Origin: Hirundichthys speculiger
Taxonomy: Eukaryota > Chordata > Actinopteri > Beloniformes > Exocoetidae
Assembly (NCBI GenBank): GCA_018398805.1
Contig: JAGFBZ010000854.1
Location: 898,782-962,781, forward strand
Direction of reading: 5' to 3'
DNA: 64,000 nucleotides
Part shown: piece by piece, positions 35,177-45,562 of the stretch
How the letters are laid out: every line of letters begins with the position of its first letter
How positions within the stretch are numbered: the stretch's first letter is position 1
The notes under the pieces: generated by a model
The model's database searches: none
What the model was told of the DNA's origin: nothing
What the model saw: only the letters and a program-made list of their open reading frames with translations
Made by a program: the position numbers and the translations under genes

Positions 35177-35660
35177 TCATAGTAATGCCAACGCGATAAT
35201 GGGGACTATTACAGCTAAACCGAGAAGCAGAATCCAGTTGAGGTTTCTACGTGTTTTCTTCTCCTTGATCAGCCTCTCAGCATGCTCCTTGATCCGATTA
35301 ATGACAAACTTTATGAAGGTTTCCCTGGACCAGGAAAATCCCGGATTCCCGCAGACGTCTCTTCCCGAACCTCTTCTCCAGGTCTTGGGTCACCGCCTTG
35401 CGGACCTTCTTGGTGTAATTTGTGTGCAGGTCTTTTTGTCTGATGCCTGAAAGCGCCTCTTTTGCTCGGGTGACGACATCTTTGACGAGAGAGGCGCATT
35501 CTTCCAGGCTGCAGTTTTGGAAAGCGTTACACTTTCCCAAAATTTCTGTGATCACCACGGTGAGAAACAACGACAGTTGGTCTTTTAGTTCCGTCTCGAC
35601 GGTTAGTCGCTGAGGAGCAGAGGCTGGTGGCTCCGTGGACTGTGACTGTTCTCGGATCAT
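35177..35660 (-). pseudogene. Unrecognised single-exon gene with C-terminal membrane anchor, frameshifted
   Basis: Starting at the ATG at 35,660 the frame reads 120 codons: a Ser/Pro-rich N-terminus, then helical segments (LKDQLSLFLTVVITEILGK; SLEECASLVKDVVTRAKEAL; YTKKVRKAVTQDLEKRFGK). Near 35,340-35,350 the homologous-looking reading moves by one base. The shifted frame gives ETFIKFVINRIKEHAERLIK, a basic KEKKTRRN and a hydrophobic 20-residue end (WILLLGLAVIVPIIALAL), then TGA at 35,177-35,179. Together these make about 160 residues in the layout of a tail-anchored helical membrane protein. I do not recognise the family. A TATA box sits 78 bp upstream. The shift could be a real mutation, an assembly error, or an unrecognised splice. 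Not a known transposon protein as far as I can tell. Confidence 0.5.
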
Positions 35661-35737
35661 GGTTGTTCTGGATTCTTTGGTTGTGGAACTTTAATCTTCT
35701 TGGTCTGTGGTGAACTCTGTTGAGTTAGGGACTAGTG

Positions 35738-35746
35738 GTTATAAAG
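35738..35746 (-). promoter_or_regulatory. TATA box of the unrecognised gene
   Basis: On the minus strand CTTTATAACC lies 78 bp before the ATG, leaving room for a ~50-nt 5' UTR. It is 12 bp from the hAT insertion point. Confidence 0.55.
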
Positions 35747-35758
35747 GTGAGGCTAAGC

Positions 35759-36415
35759 CAGTGCTTCTCAAATAGTGGGGCGGGACCCCTTGGGGGGGCG
35801 CCGTGCGATGCCAGGGGGGGCGCGTGTGACACCAGGGAACATGTTTATTTATTTTTTTTGCCGTACTGTAATCAAGTGTAATTGCACACATACTCCAGTA
35901 GGTGGCAGTGGCGCTCTCATTGTCCCAGTGGGTTCAGGGAGTATTAGCTCTATTGTGTCGGGTTTTTGCACGGACATGTGTGCACGCAGCACAGAGCAGG
36001 AGATATGAAGTGACACCACTCAAGAGACACCAGGGAAATATATTTAATATGAAAACAAAGACGGAGAGAGACGGAGATAATGAGACAAACGAAAGTCAGC
36101 AGAAAGTTAAGATGAGGAAATCTGACGATGCTGATGTAGCGCCTGGCTTCACTGTGACTACGGTGAGATTGATGCACTTTAAATCTTTACAGACTAAAAA
36201 ACTATTTTCATAAAGTTGTTATAAGTTGATCTGTATTTCTTTTTTTTTGTTTGTTTCCCTTAATGTTAATAAGGATATGCTGTTATGCAGAGGTGTACTT
36301 ACAATAATTTTATAGACAAATTATACTATTTATAGTTGCGGTGGGGAGGAGGGGGGGCGTGAAATGTTTTCTTCTTCCTAGGGGGGGCGCAGCAGAAAAT
36401 AATTGAGAAGCACTG
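35759..36415. mobile_element. hAT transposon (657 bp) inserted in the promoter of the unrecognised gene
   Basis: Inverted ends CAGTGCTTCTCAA / TTGAGAAGCACTG with the exact 8-bp duplication GGCTAAGC (35,751-35,758 and 36,416-36,423). Inner ends are G-rich (GGGGGGGCGC). It holds a short remnant coding for KVKMRKSDDADVAPGFTV, like the start of a hAT transposase of the SCAND3/ZBED5 type, but no catalytic core. Confidence 0.95.
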
Positions 36416-36429
36416 GGCTAAGCTGTCCG

Positions 36430-36444
36430 TTGAACTGAAAGTGA
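36430..36444 (-). promoter_or_regulatory. IRF/ISRE-like element
   Basis: The plus strand reads TTGAACTGAAAGTGA, which contains the IRF core AANNGAAA (AACTGAAA). If the hAT were absent it would lie about 20 bp upstream of the TATA box. It is one half-site, not a full two-half ISRE. Confidence 0.4.
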
Positions 36445-36506
36445 CAAACTCGCAGGTGTTCTGGAAGTCATTCGAAATTCTGAAACTCTGCGTCACAAAG
36501 GCAACG

Positions 36507-36519
36507 GTTGCTAGGCAAC
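36507..36519. promoter_or_regulatory. RFX X-box palindrome
   Basis: GTTGCTAGGCAAC is a perfect 13-bp palindrome about the central A/T and fits the RFX X-box (GTNRCC, 0-3 nt spacer, RGYAAC) on the minus strand as GTTGCC-T-AGCAAC. Without the hAT it would lie about 95 bp upstream of the TATA box. Confidence 0.6.
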
Positions 36520-36534
36520 AACGCCAGCTGCAAG

Positions 36535-37018
36535 CATAGGCGTAGTTTGACTTTTGCGTCAGGGGGGGCAAAAATTGTTAAGCACTTTCAACAAACGGGC
36601 GCACTCTCACGCGAACCGGCGCGCATGCACACATATGTGCAAACTCGCGCGCACATGATGGCACACAAGATACACTCACCACGAAACCATGAAGTCCAAG
36701 ATTAGATGATGTTCAAAACCAGTAATTGCAACAGGATACAGTACACAGTAGATGTTATAAATGTTAATGTTAATGATGTTAAATGTATTAAGAAACAAAA
36801 TATAACATGATTCATTTAACTGTCACAATATACTGCAGTTTATTCTGGACAAAAACATTTATTTATTTTTGCCAGTTCGTTGACAATGCAATTACATATT
36901 TCAGCCACCAGGGGGAGCAATGCTCTCCCTGCCCCGCAAACTCCGCCCATGGCTGCAAGCCACGGAACAGGAAAAGAGACACAGATGTTTCAGATCATGG
37001 GCGAAACTAGCCCTTTTT
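36535..37018. mobile_element. Possible DNA transposon fragment
   Basis: The left edge (CATAGGCGTAGTTTGAC, then GGGGGGGC) and the right edge (complement GGGCTAGTTTCGCCCATG) are weakly inverted. No clear TSD. Holds short repeats of GCGC and CACA type. Class uncertain. Confidence 0.3.
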
Positions 37019-37020
37019 TT

Positions 37021-37072
<52 letters not shown>
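37019..37072. repeat. (TA)n microsatellite
   Basis: Almost uninterrupted TA dinucleotides. A hAT element is inserted in it and TA repeats resume at 38,415. Confidence 0.95.
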
Positions 37073-37184
37073 TAGGGCTGTCAATTTCTCAAAATAATTA
37101 ATCAGATTAATCGCATGACTGTCAATAATTAATCATGATTAATCGCAAATTAATCGCATATTTTTTTCTGTTCTAAATCTACCT

Positions 37185-37795
37185 TATACAGATCTTTTTC
37201 AAGTTGTATTACTCTTATTAATACGAGTCCTGACTAGAACCAGGAAATACGACCATATTAGTCCAGTCCTGAGGTCTCTGGCTTCCTGTCACTCAGAGAA
37301 TAGACTTTAAAACAGCTCTACTGGTGTTCAAGTCTCTTCATGGCCCCAAAGTCCATCTCTGACATGTTAGAGCCATATGAACCAACCTGGACTCTGAGAA
37401 CCTCAGGTAGTGGTCTCCTTCTGGTGTCCAGAGTCAGGACTAAACAAGGTGAAGCTGCATTTCAGTTTTATGCTCCTAAAATCTGGAACAGTCTTCCAGA
37501 AGATGTGAGACAGACCTGAACTCTGACAATGTTCAGATCCAGACTGAAAATAGTTCTGTTTAGATGTGAAGATGATGACTGGAAGGATTTTATCTGCACT
37601 CTTCATTTTTTATTTAATTAATTAATTTTTTTGTTAATTAATTTTATTTATTATTGATTATTTTTATGCTTGTATGGAATGATTCTATTTGCCTTCTTGT
37701 GATTTTATGCATCTATTTGCCTTCTTGTGATTCAAAGCACTTTGAATTGCCTTGTGTACGAATTGTGCTCTACAAATAAAGTTGCCTTGCCTAAT
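37185..37795 (+). pseudogene. L2-like LINE 3' fragment nested in the hAT
   Basis: Reads RTRKYDHISPVLRSLASCH and later phrases of the L2 C-terminal domain in several frames (FKSLHGPKVH; LKSGTVFQKM). It ends with TGTGCTCTACAAATAAAGTT, an L2 tail with an AATAAA-like signal. Truncated and frameshifted. Confidence 0.7.
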
Positions 37796-38246
37796 ATGAG
37801 AGTACACAAATGCTTGCCTTATGCAAAACAAATGCATGTTTATTTATTGCTACAATGCCAAATCCATTATATATTGTATATATATATATACTCAATATTT
37901 TCTCTTATGTTCTTCATACAAAATATTTTCATGGTTTGCTTCAAACGAGGGGGGGGACTCTGCATCAGCGCTCTCATTAACCAACAAGTGATATTTCAGT
38001 AGTCGGGACTCCGGTGGTAACTAAATTCACATCGACAGTAAACACAAACAACATTTATCTTGTGGAGTTAGCCATCAGGCAAGGTTTTGAAGCTGAACTT
38101 ACCATTCAAAATAGTATCTTTTTATCCCAGCTACTTCTAACGAAAGGTTTATTTACGTCTGTCTGTCTGCGGCATGGACGTCGACCTCAGTGCATGGCTT
38201 CCTGTTTTGACAAACGGAGGACTACAGGACTACAACTACGGCGGGG

Positions 38247-38286
38247 CCCGAGGGTCATGAAGCCTGGAGGCTTCATGACCCTCGGG
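38247..38286. repeat. 40-bp near-perfect palindrome in the hAT
   Basis: Arms CCCGAGGGTCATGAAGCCT and its exact complement (19 bp each) with a 2-bp GG centre. Confidence 0.95.
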
Positions 38287-38433
38287 CTATTGTACATGCC
38301 GTTGACTATTGTACATCAACGGCCGGCCCGCGTTAATCACGCGTTAATAAAATTAGTTGCGTTAAAATTATTTTGCGTTAATCACGCGTTAACGCGTTAA
38401 CTTTGACAGCCCTAATATATATATATATATATA

Positions 38434-38648
38434 CAGTCATGGAAAAAATTATTAGACCACCATTTTTTCTTCACTTTCTTGTTCATTTTAATACCTGGTA
38501 CCAGTAAACGTCATCATGTGACTAAAACAGACAAAAGAAAACACTGAATGCATAAAAGCAGTGTTTTTGGCAGTACAACGCCATAGCTATTGATGTAAAA
38601 ACTTAAGTGATTTAGGTTATAATCAAGAAAAGATGGTTCAGCTCTTAA
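38434..38648. mobile_element. Tc1/mariner-type MITE, copy 2 (truncated)
   Basis: Identical left end to copy 1, after TA (38,432-38,433). Sequence matches copies 1, 3 and 4 until GCTCTTAAA at about 38,648, where another element begins. The right half is missing. Confidence 0.9.
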
Positions 38649-38950
38649 AGGTGGGGTAGGTGTTGTTTGAAAAACGGTTCCAGCAATCCAACTCAAGTAA
38701 GATTTTGAAAATATACACTCCCTCCCTCCTCCCAAAGGCTCCGCCTCCTCCTCTTCAGCTCACCCCTCGAAACCACGCCTTCACACGATTCACGACTACA
38801 TGAACCGCAGGGAGGGAGGGAGGGGTGGGTGGGAGTGCATTGATATTTGATGGACGTATTATCCAGCCAATCAAAATAGTGATGATCACTATTTTGATTG
38901 GTCAGAGTTTTTCTCTGATTATACCCTCTAGACCGGACCAAAACTTTGTT
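38644..38950. mobile_element. TTAA-flanked MITE-like repeat
   Basis: Begins TTAAAGGTGGGGTAGGTGTT inside the truncated Tc1 MITE. A TTAA start is typical of piggyBac-type insertion. No clear right end was identified. Contains a 35-bp palindrome. Confidence 0.5.
38867..38901. repeat. 35-bp palindrome with paired inverted CCAAT boxes
   Basis: CCAATCAAAATAGTGAT, one central G, and its exact complement. Each outer end is a CCAAT / ATTGG motif. Confidence 0.95.
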
Positions 38951-39065
38951 TTTTTTGCAAACATTTTATTTCAGTGGGTGCAATGGGAATGTGAAAATAT
39001 ATATATATTAGTTTAAAGTGTGTGTGTGTGTGCCGTAGCAACTATAAAGTATATAACACCATTTG

Positions 39066-39350
39066 TCGCAGTAGATGAGTTGACGGATGTCAGTAACGTG
39101 GCGCAGCTGATATTTTTAAAATACTGCAGAATGAATCATTGGATGTCTGTCAGGGGTGAAAGAGTTTTTTGACGCTATTGCACAAAGATTGCCCCCGAGA
39201 TTGCGCATCTCGATTGCTCCGAGCGCAAGGAGAGGGCGTGCGCACAGAACAAGAAACTCCACAACAGTGTTCCGGAAAACTTTATCTGGCAGATAAGGAA
39301 CCGATCTAAAGATCAGGAACAATTAATGTTCCTGTCCCTCCTCGACCACC
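39066..39350 (+). pseudogene. hAT transposase remnant
   Basis: The plus frame reads VAVDELTDVSNVAQLIFLKY, like the conserved DE(S/T)TDV...AQL segment of hAT transposases that carries a catalytic Asp. Downstream pieces are frameshifted. No ends identified. Confidence 0.5.
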
Positions 39351-40062
39351 AGCAGTTTCACACATATCAGAAATAAATTCCCCATCCAACCGTGGCCGTG
39401 ACTGTTCCCACATCTACCGCAACTGCTGACCAGACATCCTCTGCCCTCAAGAAAAAAAACGTCTGCAAGTAATACAGTGATGCGTAATCTCTAAATTACG
39501 CAGTGCCCTCTTCTTGTTATATTGTGTTTTTTTTATTTATTGGTGGCTTGTATGATTATAACGTCATGGTGGATTAAGTAGTTAAACCCGCACTGGCCCA
39601 GGTACCAAATACACGATCCGCCACTGAATAATACTTATGAAACATTAAACCAGACCACGAGAATTTAGAGTTAATTTTAAACATTTTAATTTTTTCCTAC
39701 CACATTTTTTTCTCCCTTTTTTTCAATGTTTTTTTTTGTTTGTTTGTTGTTGTTTTTTTTTTATATGTATATATTTTTGAGGTGCTGCAGCCCCCCTAGC
39801 ACCCCTAAAGCTCTGACCCTAGAATCGCCCCTGCCTGGAGGCCTGTTGTTTCCCTCTGGATAACATATAACACTCAGTCGACCTCTACCTCCATCCCTTA
39901 GTTTAGTGTACAATCTCAGGATGCTGGACTGAGGATGTTGCCCCAAGTTAAAAGCTAATGCCCCCAAATACTAGAGATTTGACTACAAAGAAAGTAAGAA
40001 AAAAAATGTTCCCTCTCATTATTCTGTCATTTAGGAAAAATAAATATTTGAGTAATCTAACT
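39351..40062. other. No recognisable gene; low-complexity T-rich stretches
   Basis: Poly-T tracts near 39,690-39,760, and a fragment near 39,780-39,840 (GCCCCCCTAGCACCCCTAAA) that resembles a transposon end but lacks a partner. Confidence 0.45.
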
Positions 40063-40068
40063 GATGTA

Positions 40069-40690
40069 TACGGAAGAGTATTAGGGCCACTTAAAAAAAA
40101 AAAAAAAGAATTCTGAGAAAAAAGTCAGAATTCTGACTTTAATCTCAGAATTCTGTGAAAAAAGTCAGAATTCTGTGAAAAAAGTCAGAATTCTTACTTT
40201 AATCTCAGAATTCTGACTTTAATCTCAGAATTTTGAGAAAAAAGTCAGAATTCTGACTTTAATCTCAGAATTCTGACTTTAATCTCAGAATTCTGAGAAA
40301 AAAGTCAGAATTTTGAGAAAAAAGTCAGAATTCTGACTTTAATCTCAGAATTCTGAGAAAAAAGTCAGAATTCTGAGATTAAAGTCAGAATTCTGACTTT
40401 TTTCTCAGAATTCTGAGATTAAAGTCAGAATTCTGACCTTAATCTCAGAATTCTGACTTTAATCTCAGAATTCTGAAAAAAAAGTCCAAATTTTGAGAAA
40501 AAGTCAGAATTCTGACTTTAATCTCAGAATTCTGAGAAAAAAGTCAGAATTTTGAGAAAAAAGTCAGAATTCTGACTTTTATCTCAGAATTCTGAGAAAA
40601 AAGTCAGAATTCTGAGAAAAAAGTCAGAATTCTGACTTTTTTCTCAGAATTCTTTTTATTTTTTTTAAGTGGCCCTAATACTCTTCCGTA
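40069..40690. mobile_element. Fold-back element with GAATTC-rich tandem/inverted repeats
   Basis: 622 bp. Inverted ends TACGGAAGAGTATTAGGGCC / GGCCCTAATACTCTTCCGTA, flanked by GATGTA on each side (40,063-40,068 and 40,691-40,696). The interior is made of AAAGTCAGAATTCTGA and AATCTCAGAATTCTGA units in both orientations, each holding the palindrome CAGAATTCTG. Confidence 0.9.
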
Positions 40691-40753
40691 GATGTAAAAC
40701 AGGAAACATCTAGTCTGATTGAATGTCAGACAGCAAAGAAAAAAATGTATGTG

Positions 40754-41229
40754 TGTCATGTTCTGCTGGTGTTAGAGGGAGGACCCAGGAGCAGGAGTAT
40801 AAAACAAAAGGGGTTTTATTAACAAAAATCCCAAAATCCAAAAACTCCAGAATCCAAGAACGCAACAGAGTCCCAACACAAAAGTCCTAAAATACCCAAG
40901 TCCGAAGACACAAAAATACAAAAGTACAAACTTAACTGAAAAGTCCAGGGAGACGACAAGAACAGGCAGGACAGCAAAACATGTAATATTCCACAAAGAC
41001 TAATGGATCCACAGAGGACGGGGGGAAACGACAAGACTTAAATACACAGAGGAACAAACGAGAGGCAGGTGCAGGGAATCAAGGTAACAAGAGGAAGGAA
41101 GCAAAGCAGAAAACAATGAAGACAAGACAGACCTTTCAAAGTAAAACAGGAACCACTAAAGACAGGGAGAGACGCCAACTTGACACAGACATACACACAC
41201 AGGGCTGCCATGGCAACCAGGCCATGACA
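40754..41229 (-). mobile_element. Solo LTR with 5-bp TSD
   Basis: 476 bp, TG...CA ends (TGTCATG / CATGACA) and the exact 5-bp duplication ATGTG (40,749-40,753 and 41,230-41,234). In minus orientation it shows a TATTTAAGTC TATA-like motif and, ~250 bp later, AATAAAACCCC, so transcription runs on the minus strand. A 5-bp TSD suits Gypsy/Ty3-type or ERV elements; a solo LTR arises by recombination between two LTRs. Confidence 0.82.
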
Positions 41230-41234
41230 ATGTG

Positions 41235-42039
41235 CCTTTTTATACAGGGCACGCAAGCTTTTTTCTTTTCCCCATTTTTATAGGAGAAATTTTACAAATT
41301 TTCCATAAAATAGAAAATTGCATGTGAAGCTTAAAAAAAAAAAAAAAATCATAAAGTTTTTTTTTTTAGACCTTTTTCCCCAGTCTTTGTTTGTAGAGCA
41401 ACTATTACAACACAAATGGTCTCCAGGTGCTTTTCAGAGACTCTCCACCATCAATAAAGGCCACTAGTGCCAAATAAATCTTTAAAAAAACACATAGGGT
41501 TGATCAGCTGTATTCACAAAAGAGTGACTGAAAATACTGAAACGACTGAGTTCTGGTTGGGTTCGTCGATCACCTCTTTGTGCTCGAAACAGCAGCACCT
41601 GTGTTTGAGAGGCTACTTTTTTTGTTATGGTCAAGTGAATCTTCGAGGGGAGTGTAATAATCTATTTTCTACCTCTATTATTACGGTGTGTGTGTCCTTA
41701 TGTACTGTTATGGATTGTGGTGGCAGGTTTACTATGAACCCCAGAGGAGCTTTGCGGCGGAGTGCCTCAGATGAATCACCTGGTAGGTGGCAGGGGGTTA
41801 TTACAGAGAGAAAAACACAGTGATATAAAAAAAATCTAAAAGAGATAAAGAAGATTGATGCCTCTCCAACAGGGACCTGTGTTAAAACATGCCAATGACT
41901 CTTATCACCTTTCAGTCCTTTATCTTTCTTGCTTTCCCCCACTCTCTATTTCCCTCCCTCTGCTTCTACTTCCACCCAACAGCTTCTTAACTTCTCTTCT
42001 CCTCTATTCACCTATGGCATTTTCACTAATAAATCCCAT
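41235..42039. other. No recognisable feature
   Basis: AT-rich sequence with poly-A/T tracts near 41,331 and 41,360. Open frames at 41,467-41,823 (plus) and 41,631-41,942 (minus) overlap and show no domain. Confidence 0.5.
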
Positions 42040-42350
42040 TTAAGCTCTCATTCCAACCCCTCAATCATTGGCCACGACATGCTTAAAATAACACTGTGGG
42101 AATGAAGGGAGCGGGGCTGAGGTGCAGGAGCCCCCATGCTGATGTTATTAATTCTTGAAGAGATGAATGTCCCATTACAGTCCGACTAAGGAATGGAGAT
42201 GGAACGGGGGCTACGCTGTGATTAATGCGAAGTTGCACCGCATGATTAATTCTGAAGTGCGAGTGGGTGTGTAATCACGGCCACATGTGATATGATCAAT
42301 TATAGGGTGAAGAAAAGGAGCTGGGTGATTAGACTACCTTTCAGAATGTG
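42040..42350. promoter_or_regulatory. Candidate conserved noncoding element (possible enhancer)
   Basis: A compact, homopolymer-free block with many homeodomain-like ATTA/TAAT cores (GTTATTAATTCTTG, GTGATTAATGCG, GCATGATTAATTCTG, GTGATTAGAC) and a GATC/TCAATTATAGG context. Its texture is like the block at 16,945-17,410. Conservation was not tested. Confidence 0.45.
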
Positions 42351-43116
42351 GAACATATGTCACCAGAGGTTTAGTGGGTTCAGTTGTAATGCAGGATTAC
42401 ACCGATGGTAAAAAAAAGAAGAATGTAACCACGGAGGCTGGATTACAGAGTCTCTTTGAAAAGATGGGAGTGTTAGGCTATATTGGGATCATCCAAGTGT
42501 GAGCTGAATTTTCTAGCTATTTTCTTACTATTGTGGGTGCATCGAGGGTATTGTATCAAATCACATTCAGTATGGAGTGTCACCCCATCAGCTCGGTTCT
42601 CTGATGCACAGTGAAGCAGGGGTGCTATATTAGCGACAGCATAGGCTGTCACATAAAGGCTACTTCATTGCTATCTGAATTGAACTGTAAGAAATTGTTT
42701 CACACTTTATGAAAAAGAAAAACTTGTTTTTCTTGTTAGATGAAAAGTCTTGCAATATTGTGAGTACAATCAATATGAACCTGCAACGAGTCAGCTTTCT
42801 TATCATAAGATTACGTGGCAAGAAAAGGGTAAAAAAAAAAAAAAAAAACTCAGAGGACCTATAAACCTCTATCAATCACCATGTTAAAGCTTGTTTTTTT
42901 TTTCAATTAAAAATTTTTTATCAAGCGATAATAATGCACTATTTTGTGCAGCCCACATAATATTGTAGTTCTTTTATCTGTAATTTTAAATAACCAAATC
43001 AATAACTTCTTAAAAAGTGACAACTTTTAATCAGACTTCCAACCATATTATAGCACTGAAAGTGTTCTCAAAGATTTTGAATGATGCTGAACATCAATGA
43101 ACTATGATTCCTGGAA
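42351..43116. other. No recognisable feature
   Basis: AT-rich with poly-A (42,830-42,848) and poly-T tracts. No gene or transposon end seen. Confidence 0.5.
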
Positions 43117-43270
43117 TCTATCAGTGGTGGTTTTAATAGATTTCAGTGCAGCATTTGATAAAGTGGACCATGAAACAGTTCTACATACAGAAGTTAATGG
43201 GTTGGGCTCTTAGGGTCTGTTTTATGTGGCTCAGATCTTTAGAGGGCAGATATTACTTAGTGAGTATTAG
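43117..43270 (+). pseudogene. L2-like LINE reverse transcriptase fragment
   Basis: The plus frame reads VVLIDFSAAFDKVDHETVLH, the RT motif with the first catalytic Asp of L2-group LINEs, then a stop and RGQILLSEY. About 50 codons remain. Confidence 0.75.
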
Positions 43271-44525
43271 TAATTAGAGGTTGACCAATTACTCTATCAG
43301 TTTATTATTTGGCATTTCCCAATAATCAGCACCAGCAAACACCTGAAAGTAATTAGCTGCTGCGGAACCGGAAAACAATTGGTAGGTAAACATGTGTAAA
43401 AGCTAAAACAGACATGTAGAACGGTAAAAATCTGTTTACTTTCCAGTTCGGGTAGCAACTCAGGTAGCAATATTAACAATTGTGTCTAAAAAAAGAAAGT
43501 TCTGGACTGCAGAAAAACCTTCGTGTCATTCCTCCATGTTCCATCAGATCTGCTCCATGTGTTCACTGTCCTGCTGTTCTCTAGCTGGTTACTGCAGTGC
43601 GGCTCCATCTAGTGGCACAGATGTGTAATGACAACAGAAAGTCCAGTCCTTGATTATAAAACAAATTCAGTTCTGTGGCCTGTTTTTTTCATTTTGTATT
43701 TTTGATCCAAGTCTAAAATTGAAATATTAAAAAAACAGCATTTTTTTTTAGTTTTTTTTGTGTTAGATTAAGAAACGAAAAACGTAATAAAATGTAACTT
43801 TTTAATTTTTTTTTAAATTTTGATTGACAATTGAAAATGGAAAGAATGAATGATACACGGATTTGTAACGTTCCTGAACTTTAACATGGACATTTTCATT
43901 TTAAAGTTCTCCCAGACGGAGGATTTGACAGAAACAAGGTTATTTTTAACAACTGCTAAGTTGAGCTCCCTGTTGAAAGTTTCTGCTGTTACCTCAGAAA
44001 TTACCTGTTTTAATGTTATGATTTTGCTGAGCCACAGTCATTTTCTTGGATTTTGTTTGTAGACTTTTTTTTAAATTTTTTTTTTATAAAAACAAGATGA
44101 CATTAATGCCCTGGCAGTGGCAATAAGCTTTATTTTATTTTAGATTTTTTAAGTTCAGATTTACATTAAATATGTGTTACTGATGTTAAAAGTGTTATAT
44201 TATGGCACTTTAGTTCATATAGCAGCGGAACATTTAAATAAAAGTGCATTTTACATTACTTTTGAATTCATTATTTGATTTTGCGTCTACAATGTGATTA
44301 ATTGTGATTAATCAGTGAACAATAATTCCATTCTCCCCTTTAGAAGGATTTTAATTACTGACATCATTTACAGAAAACGTTGAAAATGTTAGCGCTAATA
44401 ATATGTTATGCTGAAAATACATGTCTGAGCAACAATGGGAGTTGTGCATATTCATGCGTCATTATCTCTGTCAATTAGAAAGGGTCAAGGAATATGACCA
44501 GTTAAAGAAAAAAACTTGAGCCATA
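43271..44525. other. No gene recognised; weakly CNE-like sequence at 44,340-44,520
   Basis: AT-rich with many T tracts. The last ~180 bp before the MITE (GTTAGCGCTAATAATATG; GCATATTCATGCGTCATTAT) lacks homopolymers and could be a regulatory element, but the evidence is weaker than for the blocks at 17 kb and 42 kb. Confidence 0.4.
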
Positions 44526-44527
44526 TA

Positions 44528-44893
44528 CAGTCATGGAAAAAATTATTAGACCACCATTTTTTCTTCACTTTCTTGTTCATTTTAATACCTGGTACCACTA
44601 ATTGTCATCATGTGACTAAAACAGACAGAAAAGAAAACACTGAATGCATAAAAGCAGTGTTTTTGGCAGTACAACGCCATAGCTATTGATGTAAAAACTT
44701 AAGTGATTTAGGTCATAATCAAGAAAACCATGGAAAATGGTAAGATATCAGCTCTTAAATAAAACTCTTATGAGCAATCTTTGTGGTTATCGTTATGTTT
44801 GTCCAAACAAATGTACCTTTAGTTGTACCAGGCATTAAAATGAACAAGAAACTGAAGAAAACAAGGGTGGTCTAATCATTTTTTCCATGACTG
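44528..44893. mobile_element. Tc1/mariner-type MITE, copy 3 (full length)
   Basis: 366 bp, same inverted ends as copy 1, flanked by TA (44,526-44,527; 44,894-44,895). Differs from copies 1 and 4 at a handful of positions. Confidence 0.93.
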
Positions 44894-45019
44894 TATATCC
44901 TTTTTAAGACGGAGCCTGTCTTTCAGATTTGTGTTATACTGAAATAAATACAGACTTTTGGAGTTAGACTAAGTGCAGAACTGCTCTGGAGGTACCATAG
45001 AATCACATCAGATGGCATA

Positions 45020-45180
45020 AAATGAACATTTCACTGTTTTGAAATGGCCAAGCAAAATTTCTGAACTTAATCCAATAGAAAAAAAACTGTTGAAAAAGCA
45101 TCTGTAAAGAAGTGAACAGTTAATTTGAAGAAAAGTGCCCCAACATCTAAAAATGGTCTAATGTCCTTTAAAGGTCCCAT
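45020..45180 (+). pseudogene. Tc1 transposase C-terminal remnant
   Basis: Reads VLKWPSKISELNPIEKKL, matching the WPSQSPDLNPIE catalytic-Glu motif of Tc1 transposase with substitutions. No other part of the protein is recognisable. Confidence 0.65.
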
Positions 45181-45404
45181 ATTATGCCCTTTTGATCTCT
45201 TTGTACACTGATCAAGCACCACAAATAGTTGTTTTACCTTTGATCACGACTCAGAATTCTCTGGGTTTGTTAGATTGCGAAGTCTAAAGCCTGTATTTTC
45301 TGTGTGCTCCAGTGAAGACACCATCTCCCTTTGGTCCTACTCACTTTGCTCTTATTGATTATATTGTTAAACCCAATTAGACACATTGTAGCCAGTGACA
45401 TGTC
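45172..45404. mobile_element. MITE-like repeat starting at TTTAAAGG
   Basis: TTTAAAGGTCCCATATTATG is a start I associate with a common fish nonautonomous DNA element (TTAA-type). No right end was identified, so the boundary is a guess. Confidence 0.4.
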
Positions 45405-45562
45405 ACATGTTGTTTTTTTTTGTCCCTAGTAGCCTTTATTTACAGTGAAGAGACACATCTTCCCCAGGAAAGTGGGGAAGACACGCAGCAAAGGGTTGAA
45501 CCTGTGACTTCTGCAGGAGGACTGTAGTCACCTGCTCCAATCACTGAGCTACCCAGCAGCCC
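45405..45562 (-). mobile_element. tRNA-derived SINE, degraded copy
   Basis: Same tail as the SINE at 34,747 (complement of CCTAGTAGCCTTTATTTACA) and a head near GAGCTACCCAGCAGCC. The box-B region reads GGTTGAACC on the plus strand, diverged from the consensus. Confidence 0.65.

Larger units (their letters stand above)
37073..38414. mobile_element. hAT transposon inserted in the (TA)n tract
   Basis: Inverted ends TAGGGCTGTCAA / TTGACAGCCCTA (right end preceded by a short spacer) with inner ATTAATCG/CGCGTTAA repeats. The flanks are ATATATAT on both sides, consistent with an 8-bp TSD though the TA tract makes this weak evidence. The interior carries an L2 fragment instead of transposase. Confidence 0.85.
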
